A stretch of 64,000 nucleotides of DNA from Chromobacterium rhizoryzae (GCF_020544465.1 NZ_CP066126.1:4278001-4342000); one strand, 5' to 3'; shown: positions 28,482-37,106, numbered from the stretch's first letter. Made by a program: numbers and translations. Notes: generated by a model from the letters alone, not told the origin.

Positions 28482-29492
28482 TCAATCGCCCAGCGTGGCC
28501 ACCAGGATGGCCTTGATGGTGTGCATGCGGTTTTCGGCCTGTTCGAAAGCGATGCAAGCTTCGGACTCGAACACGTCCTCGGTCACTTCGATGCCGTTGG
28601 CCAGGTCCGGATATTGCGCGGCGATTTCCTTGCCCACCTTGGTTTCGCTGTTGTGGTAGGCCGGCAGGCAGTGCATGAACTTCACTTGCAGGTTCTCGGC
28701 GGCGGCCATCAGCGCGGCGTTCACTTGGTAAGGCTTCAGCAGCTTGATGCGTTCGGCCCAGACTTCGGCCGGCTCGCCCATGGATACCCATACGTCGGTG
28801 TGGATGAAGTCGGTGCCCTTGACCGCCGCTTTGGCGTCCTCGGTCAGCGTGATGCGCGCGCCGGTCTTGGCGGCGATTTCGCGGCACTGAGCCACCAGTT
28901 CGTCGGTCGGCCACAGGTGCTTGGGCGCGCCGATGCGCACGTCCATGCCCAGTTTGGCGCCGATCACCAGCAGGGAGTTGCCCATATTGTTGCGGGCGTC
29001 GCCCAGATAGGTGTAGCTGATCTGGGAGATGGGCTTGTCGCTGTTTTCCCACATGGTCAGCACGTCGGCCAGCATCTGGGTCGGGTGCCATTCATCGGTC
29101 AGACCGTTGTATACCGGCACGCCGGCGAACTTGGCCAGCTCGGTTTCCACCATGTGCTGGTCGAAGCCGCGGTATTCGATCGCGTCGTACATGCGGCCCA
29201 ACACGCGGGCGGTGTCCTTCATCGATTCCTTGATGCCGATTTGCGAACCGGACGGCCCAAGGTAAGTCACGTTGGCGCCCTGGTCGTAGCAAGCCACTTC
29301 AAACGCGCAGCGGGTACGGGTGGAGGTTTTTTCAAAGATCAGGGCGATGTTCTTGCCCTTCAGGTGCTGCTGTTCGGTGCCGGTGTACTTGGCGCGCTTC
29401 AGGTCGCGGGCCAGGTCGAGCATGTAGCGGATTTCGCGCGGGGTGAAGTCCAGCATGCGGAGGAAGTTACGGTTGCGCAGATTGAAAGCCAT
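28482..29492 (-). CDS. arcB: Catabolic ornithine carbamoyltransferase ArcB
   Basis: A 336-aa enzyme converting citrulline and phosphate to ornithine and carbamoyl phosphate in the catabolic direction. The carbamoyl-phosphate loop EKTSTRTRCAFE, the GFDQHMVE segment and the ornithine-loop MHCLPAYH are intact. AGGAG eight bases before the ATG at 29492 fixes the start. Operon context between arcA and arcC, and the catabolic-type length, separate it from anabolic ArgF. Confidence 0.95.
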   Translation of the reverse strand: MAFNLRNRNFLRMLDFTPREIRYMLDLARDLKRAKYTGTEQQHLKGKNIALIFEKTSTRTRCAFEVACYDQGANVTYLGPSGSQIGIKESMKDTARVLGRMYDAIEYRGFDQHMVETELAKFAGVPVYNGLTDEWHPTQMLADVLTMWENSDKPISQISYTYLGDARNNMGNSLLVIGAKLGMDVRIGAPKHLWPTDELVAQCREIAAKTGARITLTEDAKAAVKGTDFIHTDVWVSMGEPAEVWAERIKLLKPYQVNAALMAAAENLQVKFMHCLPAYHNSETKVGKEIAAQYPDLANGIEVTEDVFESEACIAFEQAENRMHTIKAILVATLGD

Positions 29493-29588
29493 GATATTGC
29501 TCCTGATTAGAGTCTGGGCAAGCCGGCCGTCGTTTCCGGGGAAACCGGCGGTCAACCTGTCTTTTTGCACATGAATCTTGGGTTTTCC

Positions 29589-29612
29589 TCCCGGCCGCGC
29601 CTGCGGCCGGGA
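29589..29612 (-). other. Intercistronic hairpin between arcA and arcB
   Basis: A 10-bp perfect stem TCCCGGCCGC / GCGGCCGGGA with a four-base loop, just past the arcA stop and without a T-run on the transcribed strand. It is probably an mRNA stability element. Confidence 0.55.
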
Positions 29613-29625
29613 CACTACAGCTGAA

Positions 29626-30858
29626 TTACAGTTTCACTTCGTCGCGAGTGATCGGGCAGGTCATGCAGTGACCGCCGCCGCGGCCGCGGCCCAGCTCGGA
29701 AGCCGGGATCTCGATCACTTCCACGCCATGCTCGCGCATCAGGCGGTTGGTGTAGGTGTTGCGGTCGTAGGCCACCACCACGCGGCGATCCAGCGCCACC
29801 ACATTGTTGCCGTCGTCCCACTGTTCGCGTTCGCGCTGGTAGGCGTCGCCGCCGGTCTGGATCACGCGGATTTCCTTGAGACCCAGCGCCTGGCGCACCA
29901 CTTCCACCAGATGCACGCCTTCGTGGCGTTCGAAGCGGATTTCGCCTTCGCGGTCGCCAACGTACATGCTGGTGCAAGTGATGTCGTCCACCACGTCCGG
30001 GAACAGCGACAAGAGATCGATGTCGAGGAAGCTGAACACGGTATCCAGGTGCATCGCCGCGCGGGACTTCGGCATCTGGCAAGCGATCACGCGAGTGGCG
30101 CCGCCTTCCTTGCCCAGCACGCGCTTGGCCACTTGCACCACCGCCTGCGGGCTGGTGCGCTCGCCCATGCCGATCAGGACCACGCCGTTGCCGATAGGCA
30201 TCACGTCGCCGCCTTCCAGCGTGGCCGGGCCGTGTTCCTGGTCGCAATCGCCCCACCATACTTTCACCTTGCCGGCGAACATCGGGTGGAATTTGTAGAT
30301 GGATTGCAGGATCAGGGTTTCCTGACGACGCGCCGGCCAGTACATCGGGTTCAGCGTCACGCCTTCATAAATCCAGCAAGACGGGTCGCGCTGGAACAGG
30401 CTGTTCGGCACCGGCGGCAGCACGAATTCGGATTGGTCCAGGTAGCCGCCGAACAGGCCTTTCGGGTCGAACGGCAGTTCGAATTTGGCGATGCCGCCCA
30501 CCAGATGCTCGGCCAGTTGCGAAGACGGCATTTCGTCCAGCCAGCTGCGCAGATCGCGCAACATGCCGATACCTACGTTGTCGGCCTTGACCTTGCGGTC
30601 CAGGATCCAGGCACGGGAAGCTTTGTCGTCCAAGACCTTGGCCAGCGCGTCGTGCACCTCCACCACTTCGATGCCGCGGGAGCGCATTTGCTCAACCATG
30701 TAAGCATGGTCTTTCTGTGCGCGTTCCACCCAGATCACGTCATCGAACAACAGGCCGTGGCAGTTGTCCGGGGTCAGGCGCTTATGCGCCAGGCCGGGAC
30801 GGCACACCATCACAGTTCGCAACTTGCCGCACTCGGAATGAACACCAAACTTGGTCAT
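29626..30858 (-). CDS. arcA: Arginine deiminase ArcA
   Basis: A 410-aa hydrolase converting arginine to citrulline and ammonia, the first step of the pathway. It starts MTKFGVHSECGKLRTVMVCRPGL. Substrate-site segments include EGGDVMPIG, MHLDTVFSFLD and the C-terminal GRGRGGGHCMTCPITRD, where C398 is the catalytic nucleophile. The ammonia released counters acid. It is the second gene of arcDABC, about 85 bp after arcD. Confidence 0.97.
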   Translation of the reverse strand: MTKFGVHSECGKLRTVMVCRPGLAHKRLTPDNCHGLLFDDVIWVERAQKDHAYMVEQMRSRGIEVVEVHDALAKVLDDKASRAWILDRKVKADNVGIGMLRDLRSWLDEMPSSQLAEHLVGGIAKFELPFDPKGLFGGYLDQSEFVLPPVPNSLFQRDPSCWIYEGVTLNPMYWPARRQETLILQSIYKFHPMFAGKVKVWWGDCDQEHGPATLEGGDVMPIGNGVVLIGMGERTSPQAVVQVAKRVLGKEGGATRVIACQMPKSRAAMHLDTVFSFLDIDLLSLFPDVVDDITCTSMYVGDREGEIRFERHEGVHLVEVVRQALGLKEIRVIQTGGDAYQREREQWDDGNNVVALDRRVVVAYDRNTYTNRLMREHGVEVIEIPASELGRGRGGGHCMTCPITRDEVKL

Positions 30859-30891
30859 GACAAACTCCTTAATGATATTGGGGGAGCTGGT

Positions 30892-30918
30892 GGAGGCCCG
30901 TGGATCTCGCGCGCCTCC
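30892..30918 (-). other. Intercistronic hairpin between arcD and arcA
   Basis: GGAGGC / GCCTCC arms with partial inner pairing, no T-run, shortly after the arcD stop. In Pseudomonas the arc transcript is processed in this interval; that it happens here is inferred. Confidence 0.4.
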
Positions 30919-30943
30919 GGTAATCTTCTTACAAGGTTCCGGC

Positions 30944-32383
30944 TTAGAGCGTCAGCGCTCCGGTAGCCAGTTCGTAGGCGGCGAACAAGCCCGCCACTAC
31001 AATCAGCGCAGCCAGTACCGCCTCGGCGCCGGTGAACGCTTTCTCGCCGCGTTCCTTGCGAGCCCACAGGTAGAACAGCAGGCCCGGGGCGTACAGCACC
31101 ATGGACAGGAACAGATACTTCAGGCCGGCGGCGTAGATCAGCCAGACACCGTAGACCGAGGCGACGGCGGCGATGCTGAACTCTTTGCCGCTGGATTCGC
31201 CCTGGGCGTAGCCCTCGCCGCGCTTGGCCACCAGCAAGGCGTAGCCGGAGCACAACAGGTAAGGAATCAGAATCATCGAGGTGGCCAGCGACAGCAGCGC
31301 CAGGTAGCCTGCGGAACTGAACAGCGTGATGATCAGGAACAGTTGGATCAGGCCGTTGGTCAGCCACAGCGAGGCGGCCGGGGAGCCATTGGCGTTGGTG
31401 GTGCCGAACACTTTGGGCATCACGCCGTCTTTGCCCGCCAGGTAGGGCGCTTCGGAAGCCAGCAGCGTCCAGGCCAGCAGCGCGCCGCCCACCGAGATCA
31501 CCAGACCGGCGTTCATCAGATTGGCGCCCCAGGGGCCGATGGCTTTTTCCAGCACATAGGCGGTGGACGGGTTCTTCAGCGCGGCCAGTTCAGTTTGCGA
31601 CATCACGCCCAGCGACAGCACCGATACCGCAACCAGCAGGGCGATGGTCAGCAGGAAGCCGATCACGGTGGCCTTGCCCACTTCTTTCATGTTTTCCGCA
31701 CGGCTGGAGAACATCGACGCGCCTTCGATGCCGATGAACACCCATACCGTCACCAACATGGTGCTCTTGACTTGATCGACGACCGAGCCGAGTTTGGCCG
31801 AGCCCCAGAAGTCCAGATTAAAGGTATCCACTTTGAAGGCGAAAATGACCAGCAGGATGAACAGCGCCAGCGGCACCAGTTTGGCCACGGTGGTGATGGT
31901 GTTGATGAAGGCCGCGCCGTGCACGCCGCGCAACACCAGGAAGTGCAAGGCCCACAACAGAATGGACGCGCAGACGATGGCGGTGGTGGTATTGCCCTCG
32001 CCGAACACCGGGAACCAGAAGGCCAGCGCCGAGAACATCACCACAAAGTAGGATACGTTGCCGATCCAGGCCGAAATCCAGTAACCCCAGGCCGAGTTGA
32101 AGCCCATATAGTTGCCGAAACCCGCCTTGGCGTAGCCGTAGACGCCGCCCTCCACTTCCGGTTTGCGATTGGCCAGCATCTGAAAGGCGAATGCCAGAGT
32201 CAACATCCCGAAGAAGGTAATCACCCAACCGATCAAGATGGCGCCGGCTCCGGCGCCCGCCGCCATGTTCTGCGGTAGCGAGAAGATGCCGCCGCCGATC
32301 ATGGAGCCCACCACCAGAGCGGTCAGCGCGCCAAGCTTGAGCTTGGGAGCGCCGCCGCCTTGGGTTTCAGTTTCCGTAGACAT
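30944..32383 (-). CDS. arcD: Arginine/ornithine antiporter ArcD
   Basis: A 479-aa inner-membrane APC-family exchanger with about 12-13 helices: LGALTALVVGSMIGGGIFSLP in helix 1, VFIGIEGASMFSSRAENMKEVGKATVIG in the central region, and SEAPYLAGKDGVMPKVFGTTN. It imports arginine in exchange for ornithine at no energy cost. GGAG eight bases before the ATG at 32383 sets the start. It is the first gene of the arcDABC operon; an FNR/ANR box lies 120 bp upstream. Confidence 0.95.
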   Translation of the reverse strand: MSTETETQGGGAPKLKLGALTALVVGSMIGGGIFSLPQNMAAGAGAGAILIGWVITFFGMLTLAFAFQMLANRKPEVEGGVYGYAKAGFGNYMGFNSAWGYWISAWIGNVSYFVVMFSALAFWFPVFGEGNTTTAIVCASILLWALHFLVLRGVHGAAFINTITTVAKLVPLALFILLVIFAFKVDTFNLDFWGSAKLGSVVDQVKSTMLVTVWVFIGIEGASMFSSRAENMKEVGKATVIGFLLTIALLVAVSVLSLGVMSQTELAALKNPSTAYVLEKAIGPWGANLMNAGLVISVGGALLAWTLLASEAPYLAGKDGVMPKVFGTTNANGSPAASLWLTNGLIQLFLIITLFSSAGYLALLSLATSMILIPYLLCSGYALLVAKRGEGYAQGESSGKEFSIAAVASVYGVWLIYAAGLKYLFLSMVLYAPGLLFYLWARKERGEKAFTGAEAVLAALIVVAGLFAAYELATGALTL

Positions 32384-32502
32384 TTTCGTTCTCCGTGAGA
32401 GTACATTAACCTGCAAATCTGTTGTTATATAATTAAATTCTTATCATCTGAGACAATGGTATACCCCGGATTTAGTGATCGCCAGAACAGTCGAACATCC
32501 GT

Positions 32503-32516
32503 TTGACCTGCGTCAA
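32503..32516 (-). promoter_or_regulatory. FNR/ANR-like box upstream of arcD
   Basis: TTGACCTGCGTCAA, a perfect 5+4+5 palindrome matching 8 of 10 positions of TTGAT-N4-ATCAA. Anaerobic ANR/FNR control of arc operons is well known. The -10 near 32470 is weak, so the start site is uncertain. Confidence 0.65.
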
Positions 32517-32797
32517 ATAGCGTCCTCCCGCTCCATTCGCCCCATCCCGACATTAGAACAAAAGCTTTATAGAAGCCCCAGGCACAATTGGCAGAACTAA
32601 CAATTGTGCTGCGCACAAAACATTTAATTAATTTTGTATTTAATTTTTATTAAAAATAAAACGCAATATCAGATTGTCTGAACGCGTCCAATAGAGAAGA
32701 GCCGCAAACGGCCAAAAGAGACGGGACAAAGAAGCAGTGAGATAAAGATGGAGAGAGGAGACGGAGAATAAGGCAGGCGGCCACGGCAATTGCGGGC

Positions 32798-32831
32798 AAA
32801 AAAAGTGGATGCGGCCCACCACCGCATCCAC
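32798..32831 (-). terminator. Terminator of the 42-aa membrane-protein gene
   Basis: A perfect 10-bp stem GTGGATGCGG / CCGCATCCAC followed on the minus strand by TTTTTTT, 47 bases past the stop codon. Confidence 0.92.
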
Positions 32832-32877
32832 CAACACACACATCAAGAGGATAAACACATCCTGTTTGCCCAGGCGC

Positions 32878-33006
32878 TCACTCCGGTTTTTTCACGTTCT
32901 TGAAAATCGCCACCAGAGCGCCCAGCACCACCAAGGTGGTCACCACAATGGTCACCAAGCTTAAAATGCCGACATCGTCGGAAAGAAGAAGAGTCAGAAG
33001 TTCCAT
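32878..33006 (-). CDS. Small single-pass membrane protein, DUF3149-like (42 aa)
   Basis: It begins MELLTLLLSDDVGILSLVTI, continues as one hydrophobic helix (VVTTLVVLGALVAIFK) and ends NVKKPE. The acidic N-terminus, the D-D/T-x-G-x-x-SL pattern and the length fit the DUF3149 family of small membrane proteins, whose function is unknown. AAGGAG five bases before the ATG is an excellent ribosome binding site. An FNR-type promoter lies upstream and a strong terminator downstream, so it is a stand-alone transcription unit. It is too short for ordinary ORF cut-offs. Confidence 0.8.
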   Translation of the reverse strand: MELLTLLLSDDVGILSLVTIVVTTLVVLGALVAIFKNVKKPE

Positions 33007-33054
33007 CGCCACTCCTTTTCCGGGGCCACGCCCCATATAGGTTTCTTGATCCTC

Positions 33055-33095
33055 ATCTTAGCCAGTTGGGCGGCCCGTCCATTGACGCAAATCAA
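33055..33095 (-). promoter_or_regulatory. FNR/ANR-like promoter of the 42-aa membrane-protein gene
   Basis: Read on the minus strand: TTGATTTGCGTCAA (33082-33095, 9 of 10 consensus positions) and a -10 TAAGAT at 33055-33060, spaced as in class II FNR promoters. Predicted transcript start is near 33048, 41 bases upstream of the ATG. Confidence 0.65.
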
Positions 33096-33128
33096 ATGGC
33101 ATGACCCCCAAGTTTGATGCAAGACAAA

Positions 33129-33157
33129 TAAAAAGCCCCTGGCTCGCGCCAAGGGCT
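33129..33157 (-). terminator. Terminator of the ferredoxin-reductase gene
   Basis: Stem AGCCCTTGGC / GCCAGGGGCT (one mismatch) with loop GCGA, followed on the minus strand by TTTTTATTTG. Confidence 0.8.
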
Positions 33158-33269
33158 CATTTCCTAAAAATCAGCAACTTATATCATTACAGTTGTGCGT
33201 CAGGCGATACAGTTCGAATCAGTTCAGCTGAAAAAATCGGCTTACGTCATCCCTGTCTCGCCGGCGTGT

Positions 33270-34298
33270 TCACTTGCTGCCGCCCATGTCCTTGGACAGG
33301 AAGAAGGCGTCGGAGAAGAACTCGTCTTCCGGCAAGCCGCGCTCGCGGGTGAAGCTGCCGTGCGCGGCCTCCACCATCAGCGGCGCGCCGCAGGCGTAAA
33401 CCTGATAGCCGGCCAGATCGTCGAAATCCTCCAGCACCGCCTGGTGAACAAAACCGGTGCGGCCCGCCCACTCGTCGCCCGGCAGCGCGTCGGACAGCAC
33501 GGGGATGAAGGTGATGTTGGGATGCTGCGCCTGCCAGGCGCCGGCCAGATCCGCCATGTAAAGATCCGCCTTGGTGCGCGCGCCCCAGTAGAACACCATC
33601 TCGCGCTGGATGCCGCTATGAATCGCGTGCTCGATGATGCCCTTGACCGGCGCGAAGCCGGTGCCGCTGGCCACGAAGAGAATGGGCTTGTCGGAGTCCT
33701 CGCGCAGGAAGAAAGAGCCCAGCGGGCCTTTGAAGCGCATGATCTCGCGCTCCTTCATCTGACTGAACACATACTCGGAAAAAGAGCCGCCCGGCTGATT
33801 GCGGATATGCAGTTCCAGGAAAGCGTCGTCATGCGGCGCGTTGGCGATGGAGAAACTGCGCTTCTTGCCGTCCTTCATCAGGATGTCGATGTATTGGCCT
33901 GCCTTGAACTGCAAGCGCTCGGACACCGGCAGCTTGAGCTTGAGCACCGCCACGTCGTGGATTTTTTCGATTTTCTCTACGCGGCACGGCAAGGTCTTGA
34001 TCTGGATATCGCCGGCGCCGGCCACTTCGCGCGCCTCGATGGCGATGTCGCCCTTGGGGCGGGCGCAACAGAACAGCGCCATGCCCTGGGCGCGTTCGGC
34101 CTCGGTCAAGGCCTTTTCCTGGAAACCGTCCTGGCTCACTTCGCCTTCCACCACCTTGCCTTTGCAGGCGCCGCACGCGCCGTCGCGGCAGCCGTAAGGC
34201 AGGCCCACGCCCTGGCGCAACGCCGCTTCCAATACGGTTTCATGCGGCTCGACGCCAAATGTATGCCCGCTGGGGAGCACTTTCACCTGCGCTGTCAT
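33270..34298 (-). CDS. 2Fe-2S ferredoxin/NAD(P)H-flavin reductase (CDP-6-deoxy-glucoseen reductase-like)
   Basis: A 342-aa cytosolic electron-transfer protein. The N-terminal plant-type ferredoxin domain has CRDGACGACKG plus a later CC pair as cluster ligands. An FAD domain (RSFSIANAP, GGSFSEYVF) and an NAD domain (ILFVASGTGFAPVKGIIEH, YACGAPLMVEAA) follow. The domain order is that of phenol-hydroxylase-type and CDP-glucoseen reductases. No hydroxylase or sugar genes are nearby, so the physiological partner is unknown. AGAGGA precedes the ATG. It is divergent from the next gene with a 29-bp gap. Confidence 0.85.
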   Translation of the reverse strand: MTAQVKVLPSGHTFGVEPHETVLEAALRQGVGLPYGCRDGACGACKGKVVEGEVSQDGFQEKALTEAERAQGMALFCCARPKGDIAIEAREVAGAGDIQIKTLPCRVEKIEKIHDVAVLKLKLPVSERLQFKAGQYIDILMKDGKKRSFSIANAPHDDAFLELHIRNQPGGSFSEYVFSQMKEREIMRFKGPLGSFFLREDSDKPILFVASGTGFAPVKGIIEHAIHSGIQREMVFYWGARTKADLYMADLAGAWQAQHPNITFIPVLSDALPGDEWAGRTGFVHQAVLEDFDDLAGYQVYACGAPLMVEAAHGSFTRERGLPEDEFFSDAFFLSKDMGGSK

Positions 34299-34327
34299 CT
34301 GTTTCCTCTACTCAATATCTGGCTAAA

Positions 34328-35257
34328 ATGCGCATCATGCGAACCTTAATGATCATCGGCGCCGGCGATGTCGCGCGCCGCGCCCTGCCGGAACTGACCC
34401 GCCGCTGGCGGGTGCTGGCGCTGTGCCGTTCCAACGCTAGCGCGGAAGCGCTGCGCCGCCAGGGCGTCACGCCCATCCGGGGCGATCTGGACGACCCCCG
34501 CGCTTTGCGCCGTTTGGCCGGCCTGGCCGACGATCTGCTGCTGACCGCTCCCCCCCAGGAAATCGGCCGCAAGGACTTGCGCATGCGCAAGTTGTTGTCT
34601 GCGTTGGCAAAAGGTTGCAGGATACCACAGCGTCTAGTCTATATCAGCACCAGCGGCGTGTACGGCAATGCCGACGGGGCTTTGCTGGACGAAGGCGCCC
34701 GCCTCCGCCCGCACAATGACCGCGCCTGGCGCCGCCTGGACGCGGAAACCTGCTTGCGCGGCTTCGCCGCCGCCCACGGCTGCCAGTTGACGGTGCTGCG
34801 CGCGCCGGGCATCTACGCCGACGACCGCCTGCCGCTGAGCCGCTTCGCCTCGCAAACGCCGCTGATCCGGCCGGAGGAGGACAGCTGGAGCAATCACATC
34901 CACGCCGACGACCTCGCCGCCGCCTGCGTGGCCGCCTTGCTGCAATGCCGCGGCGGTCCGCGCGTATTCAACGCCAGCGACGATCAGCCGCTGCCGATCA
35001 GCGAATGGTATCGCCGGCTGGCCGCCGCGCTGGACCTGACCTTGCCGCCCCTGTTGCCGCGCGAGGAGGTCCGCGCCCGGGTCTCCGCTGGTCTATGGTC
35101 TTATATGATGGAGTCCAGACGGCTTAACAACCGGCGCTTGCGCCGGGAATTGCTGCCGGCTCCCCGCTGGCCCGACACCGCCGACTACCTGGCGGCGCTG
35201 GCCCAAGCGCCGGAGCGCATCGCCGCCGCGCTCGCTTCGGCGGCCAAGATTCGGTAA
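34328..35257 (+). CDS. SDR-family NAD(P)-dependent epimerase/reductase (YeeZ-like)
   Basis: A 309-aa extended short-chain dehydrogenase fold. The nucleotide motif is IIGAGDVARRALPEL near the N-terminus; the catalytic Tyr/Lys region is changed, with YISTSGVYGNADG as the serine/tyrosine site. HIHADDLAAACVAALLQ and VFNASDDQPLPISEW fit sugar-nucleotide-epimerase relatives such as YeeZ. The start is ATG 34328 or 34337; no clear ribosome binding site decides. The substrate is unknown. trmB follows 37 bp later. Confidence 0.75.
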   Translation: MRIMRTLMIIGAGDVARRALPELTRRWRVLALCRSNASAEALRRQGVTPIRGDLDDPRALRRLAGLADDLLLTAPPQEIGRKDLRMRKLLSALAKGCRIPQRLVYISTSGVYGNADGALLDEGARLRPHNDRAWRRLDAETCLRGFAAAHGCQLTVLRAPGIYADDRLPLSRFASQTPLIRPEEDSWSNHIHADDLAAACVAALLQCRGGPRVFNASDDQPLPISEWYRRLAAALDLTLPPLLPREEVRARVSAGLWSYMMESRRLNNRRLRRELLPAPRWPDTADYLAALAQAPERIAAALASAAKIR

Positions 35258-35294
35258 CATCGCGGTTTTTTTGAGTTTTTAAGCAGGCTTCTCT

Positions 35295-35975
35295 ATGGAA
35301 AATCCGGCATTTCAACGCGCCATCCGCAGCTTCGTTCTGCGCCAAGGCCATCTGTCTCCCGGCCAGCAACGCGCGATGGACGAAGGCATGCCGCGCTGGG
35401 GCATCGAATACCGCCCCGAGCGCATCGATCTGGAGCAGGCCTTCGGCCGCGCCGCGCCCAAGATCCTGGAAATCGGCTTCGGCATGGGCGGCGCCACCGC
35501 CGAAATCGCCGCCGCCAATCCGGCTCAGGACTACCTGGGCGTGGAAGTGCATTCGCCCGGCGTCGGCAATCTGTGCAAGCTGATCGCGGAAAAGGAATTG
35601 AGCAATCTGCGCATCATCCGCCACGACGCGGTGGAAGTGCTGGACCACATGCTGGCCGACGGCAGCCTGGACGGCGTGCATATTTTCTTCCCCGACCCCT
35701 GGCACAAGAAACGCCACAACAAGCGCCGCCTGATTCAGGCCCCGCTGGTGGAGAAGCTGGTCGCCAAGCTCAAGCCGGGCGGCTATCTGCACGCCGCCAC
35801 CGACTGGGAAGACTACGCGCTGCAGATCATGGAGGTGTTCAGCGGCCAGCCTCAGCTGGTCAACACCGCCGACGGCTACGCGCCGCGCCCGGACTACCGC
35901 CCGCTGACCAAGTTCGAAGCCCGCGGCATCAAGCTGGGCCACGGCGTGTGGGACGTGATTTTCCGCCGGCGCTGA
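35295..35975 (+). CDS. trmB: tRNA (guanine-N7-)-methyltransferase TrmB
   Basis: A 226-aa SAM-dependent enzyme forming m7G46 in the tRNA variable loop. It has the SAM loop LEIGFGMGGATAEIA, the FPDPWHKKRHNKRRLIQ motif diagnostic of TrmB, and KPGGYLHAATDWEDYA. It probably shares a transcript with the SDR gene upstream. A GC-rich inverted repeat follows (35986-36007). Confidence 0.96.
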   Translation: MENPAFQRAIRSFVLRQGHLSPGQQRAMDEGMPRWGIEYRPERIDLEQAFGRAAPKILEIGFGMGGATAEIAAANPAQDYLGVEVHSPGVGNLCKLIAEKELSNLRIIRHDAVEVLDHMLADGSLDGVHIFFPDPWHKKRHNKRRLIQAPLVEKLVAKLKPGGYLHAATDWEDYALQIMEVFSGQPQLVNTADGYAPRPDYRPLTKFEARGIKLGHGVWDVIFRRR

Positions 35976-35985
35976 TGTCCGTCCG

Positions 35986-36007
35986 GACCCGCCGCCAGCG
36001 GCGGGTC
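35986..36007. terminator. GC-rich hairpin between trmB and glutathione peroxidase genes
   Basis: A 9-bp stem GACCCGCCG / CGGCGGGTC with a four-base loop between convergent genes. No T-run, so termination is uncertain. Confidence 0.4.
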
Positions 36008-36493
36008 TCAGCCGCCTTTAGGCAGCAAGGCCTCGATATCCTCCAGCAATTCATGCGGCTCCACCGCCGGCTCGTAGCGCTTGACCACCCTGCCCCTGGC
36101 GTCGATCAGGAATTTGGTGAAGTTCCACTTCACCGGGTGCGGGTGGGTGGAATCCGCCTGGGTCAGCCAGCGCCACAGCGGATGGGCGCGCGGCCCGTTG
36201 ACTTCCACCTTGGCGAACAGAGGGAAATCCACCTCGAAACGCGTCCGGCAAAAACGCTCGATCTCGGCCTCGTCGCCCGGCTCCTGGCCGCCGAACTGAT
36301 TGCAGGGGAAACCCAGTACCGCCAGACCGCGGCCGCCCAGACTATGCTGCAAGTCCTGCAAGCCGGCGTATTGCCGGGTGTAGCCGCACTCGCTGGCGGT
36401 ATTCACCACTAGCGCCACTTGGCCGGCGTACGCCGACAGCGGCTGTTCGCTGCCGTCTATGCGCGCGGCGGAGAAGTCGTAAAGCGTGGTCAT
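36008..36493 (-). CDS. Glutathione peroxidase family protein
   Basis: A 161-aa thioredoxin-fold peroxidase. The peroxidatic residue is cysteine, C36, in NTASECGYTRQYAGLQ (not selenocysteine). Gln in FPCNQFGGQEPG and Trp-Asn in VKWNFTKFLID complete the catalytic tetrad. A resolving-type Cys occurs in FCRTRFEVDFP. It reduces hydroperoxides, probably using thioredoxin. GGAGG before the ATG at 36493 fixes the start. It is divergent from the DUF1841 gene. Confidence 0.93.
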   Translation of the reverse strand: MTTLYDFSAARIDGSEQPLSAYAGQVALVVNTASECGYTRQYAGLQDLQHSLGGRGLAVLGFPCNQFGGQEPGDEAEIERFCRTRFEVDFPLFAKVEVNGPRAHPLWRWLTQADSTHPHPVKWNFTKFLIDARGRVVKRYEPAVEPHELLEDIEALLPKGG

Positions 36494-36549
36494 GGCCACC
36501 TCCGTCTCGTATAATGAGCGCTCCCGAGAATCCACTCAGGCACTATCCG

Positions 36550-37029
36550 ATGTTGTTCAATCCCAGCCGGCAGGACGCCCGGCGCTTCTTCTTCGACACC
36601 TGGCAGAAATCCAAATCCGGAACGGACTTGTCCGACCTGGAAAAACTGGTGCTCCCCATTCTTATAGACCACCCGGAGTATCACGCCATTCTGGATCGGC
36701 CGGAACAGTATATGGAACAGGAGTGGACGCCGGAAATGGGCCAGAGCAATCCCTTCCTGCATCTGGGCCTGCATGTGGCGATTGAGGAACAGCGCTCCAT
36801 AGACCAACCCTTCGGCATCCGCTCGCTGTACGCGCAGCTGGCGCTGCGCCTGGGCAGCGAGCACCAGGCGCAACACGCGATGATGGACTGTCTGGGCGAA
36901 ATGATCTGGCACGCTCAGCGCCATGGCGGCGGTCCGGACGTGAACCGCTACATCGGCTGTATTCGCGGCAAGCTGGGCATGGGGGCGGAGGAACAGCCTC
37001 GCATCAACCCCAACGACGTCCCGGACTGA
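36550..37029 (+). CDS. DUF1841 family protein
   Basis: A 159-aa soluble helical protein of the betaproteobacterial DUF1841 family: MLFNPSRQDARRFFFDTWQK at the start, HPEYHAILD, NPFLHLGLHVAIEEQRSID and MMDCLGEMIWHAQR. Its conserved His/Glu-rich helix hints at metal binding, but the function is unknown. The frame is open from 36514; the ATG at 36550 gives the family N-terminus. A terminator follows. Confidence 0.85.
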   Translation: MLFNPSRQDARRFFFDTWQKSKSGTDLSDLEKLVLPILIDHPEYHAILDRPEQYMEQEWTPEMGQSNPFLHLGLHVAIEEQRSIDQPFGIRSLYAQLALRLGSEHQAQHAMMDCLGEMIWHAQRHGGGPDVNRYIGCIRGKLGMGAEEQPRINPNDVPD

Positions 37030-37062
37030 CGCCGCACGGCCGACAGACGCCGACTCAAGCCC

Positions 37063-37087
37063 AACGCCCGGTTCCGCCGGGCGTTTT
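37063..37087 (+). terminator. Terminator of the DUF1841 gene
   Basis: Stem AACGCCCGG / CCGGGCGTT followed by TTTTGC. Confidence 0.85.
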
Positions 37088-37106
37088 GCATGGCCGCAAG
37101 ACAGGC

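Larger units (their letters stand above)
32384..32877. other. Gene-free region upstream of arcD
   Basis: 494 bp without a supported coding region. AT-rich from 32384 to 32460 and 32610 to 32680. It contains the arcD control region with an FNR/ANR box (32503-32516) and the terminator of the small membrane-protein gene (32798-32831). Nothing else was recognised between 32520 and 32797. Confidence 0.65.
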
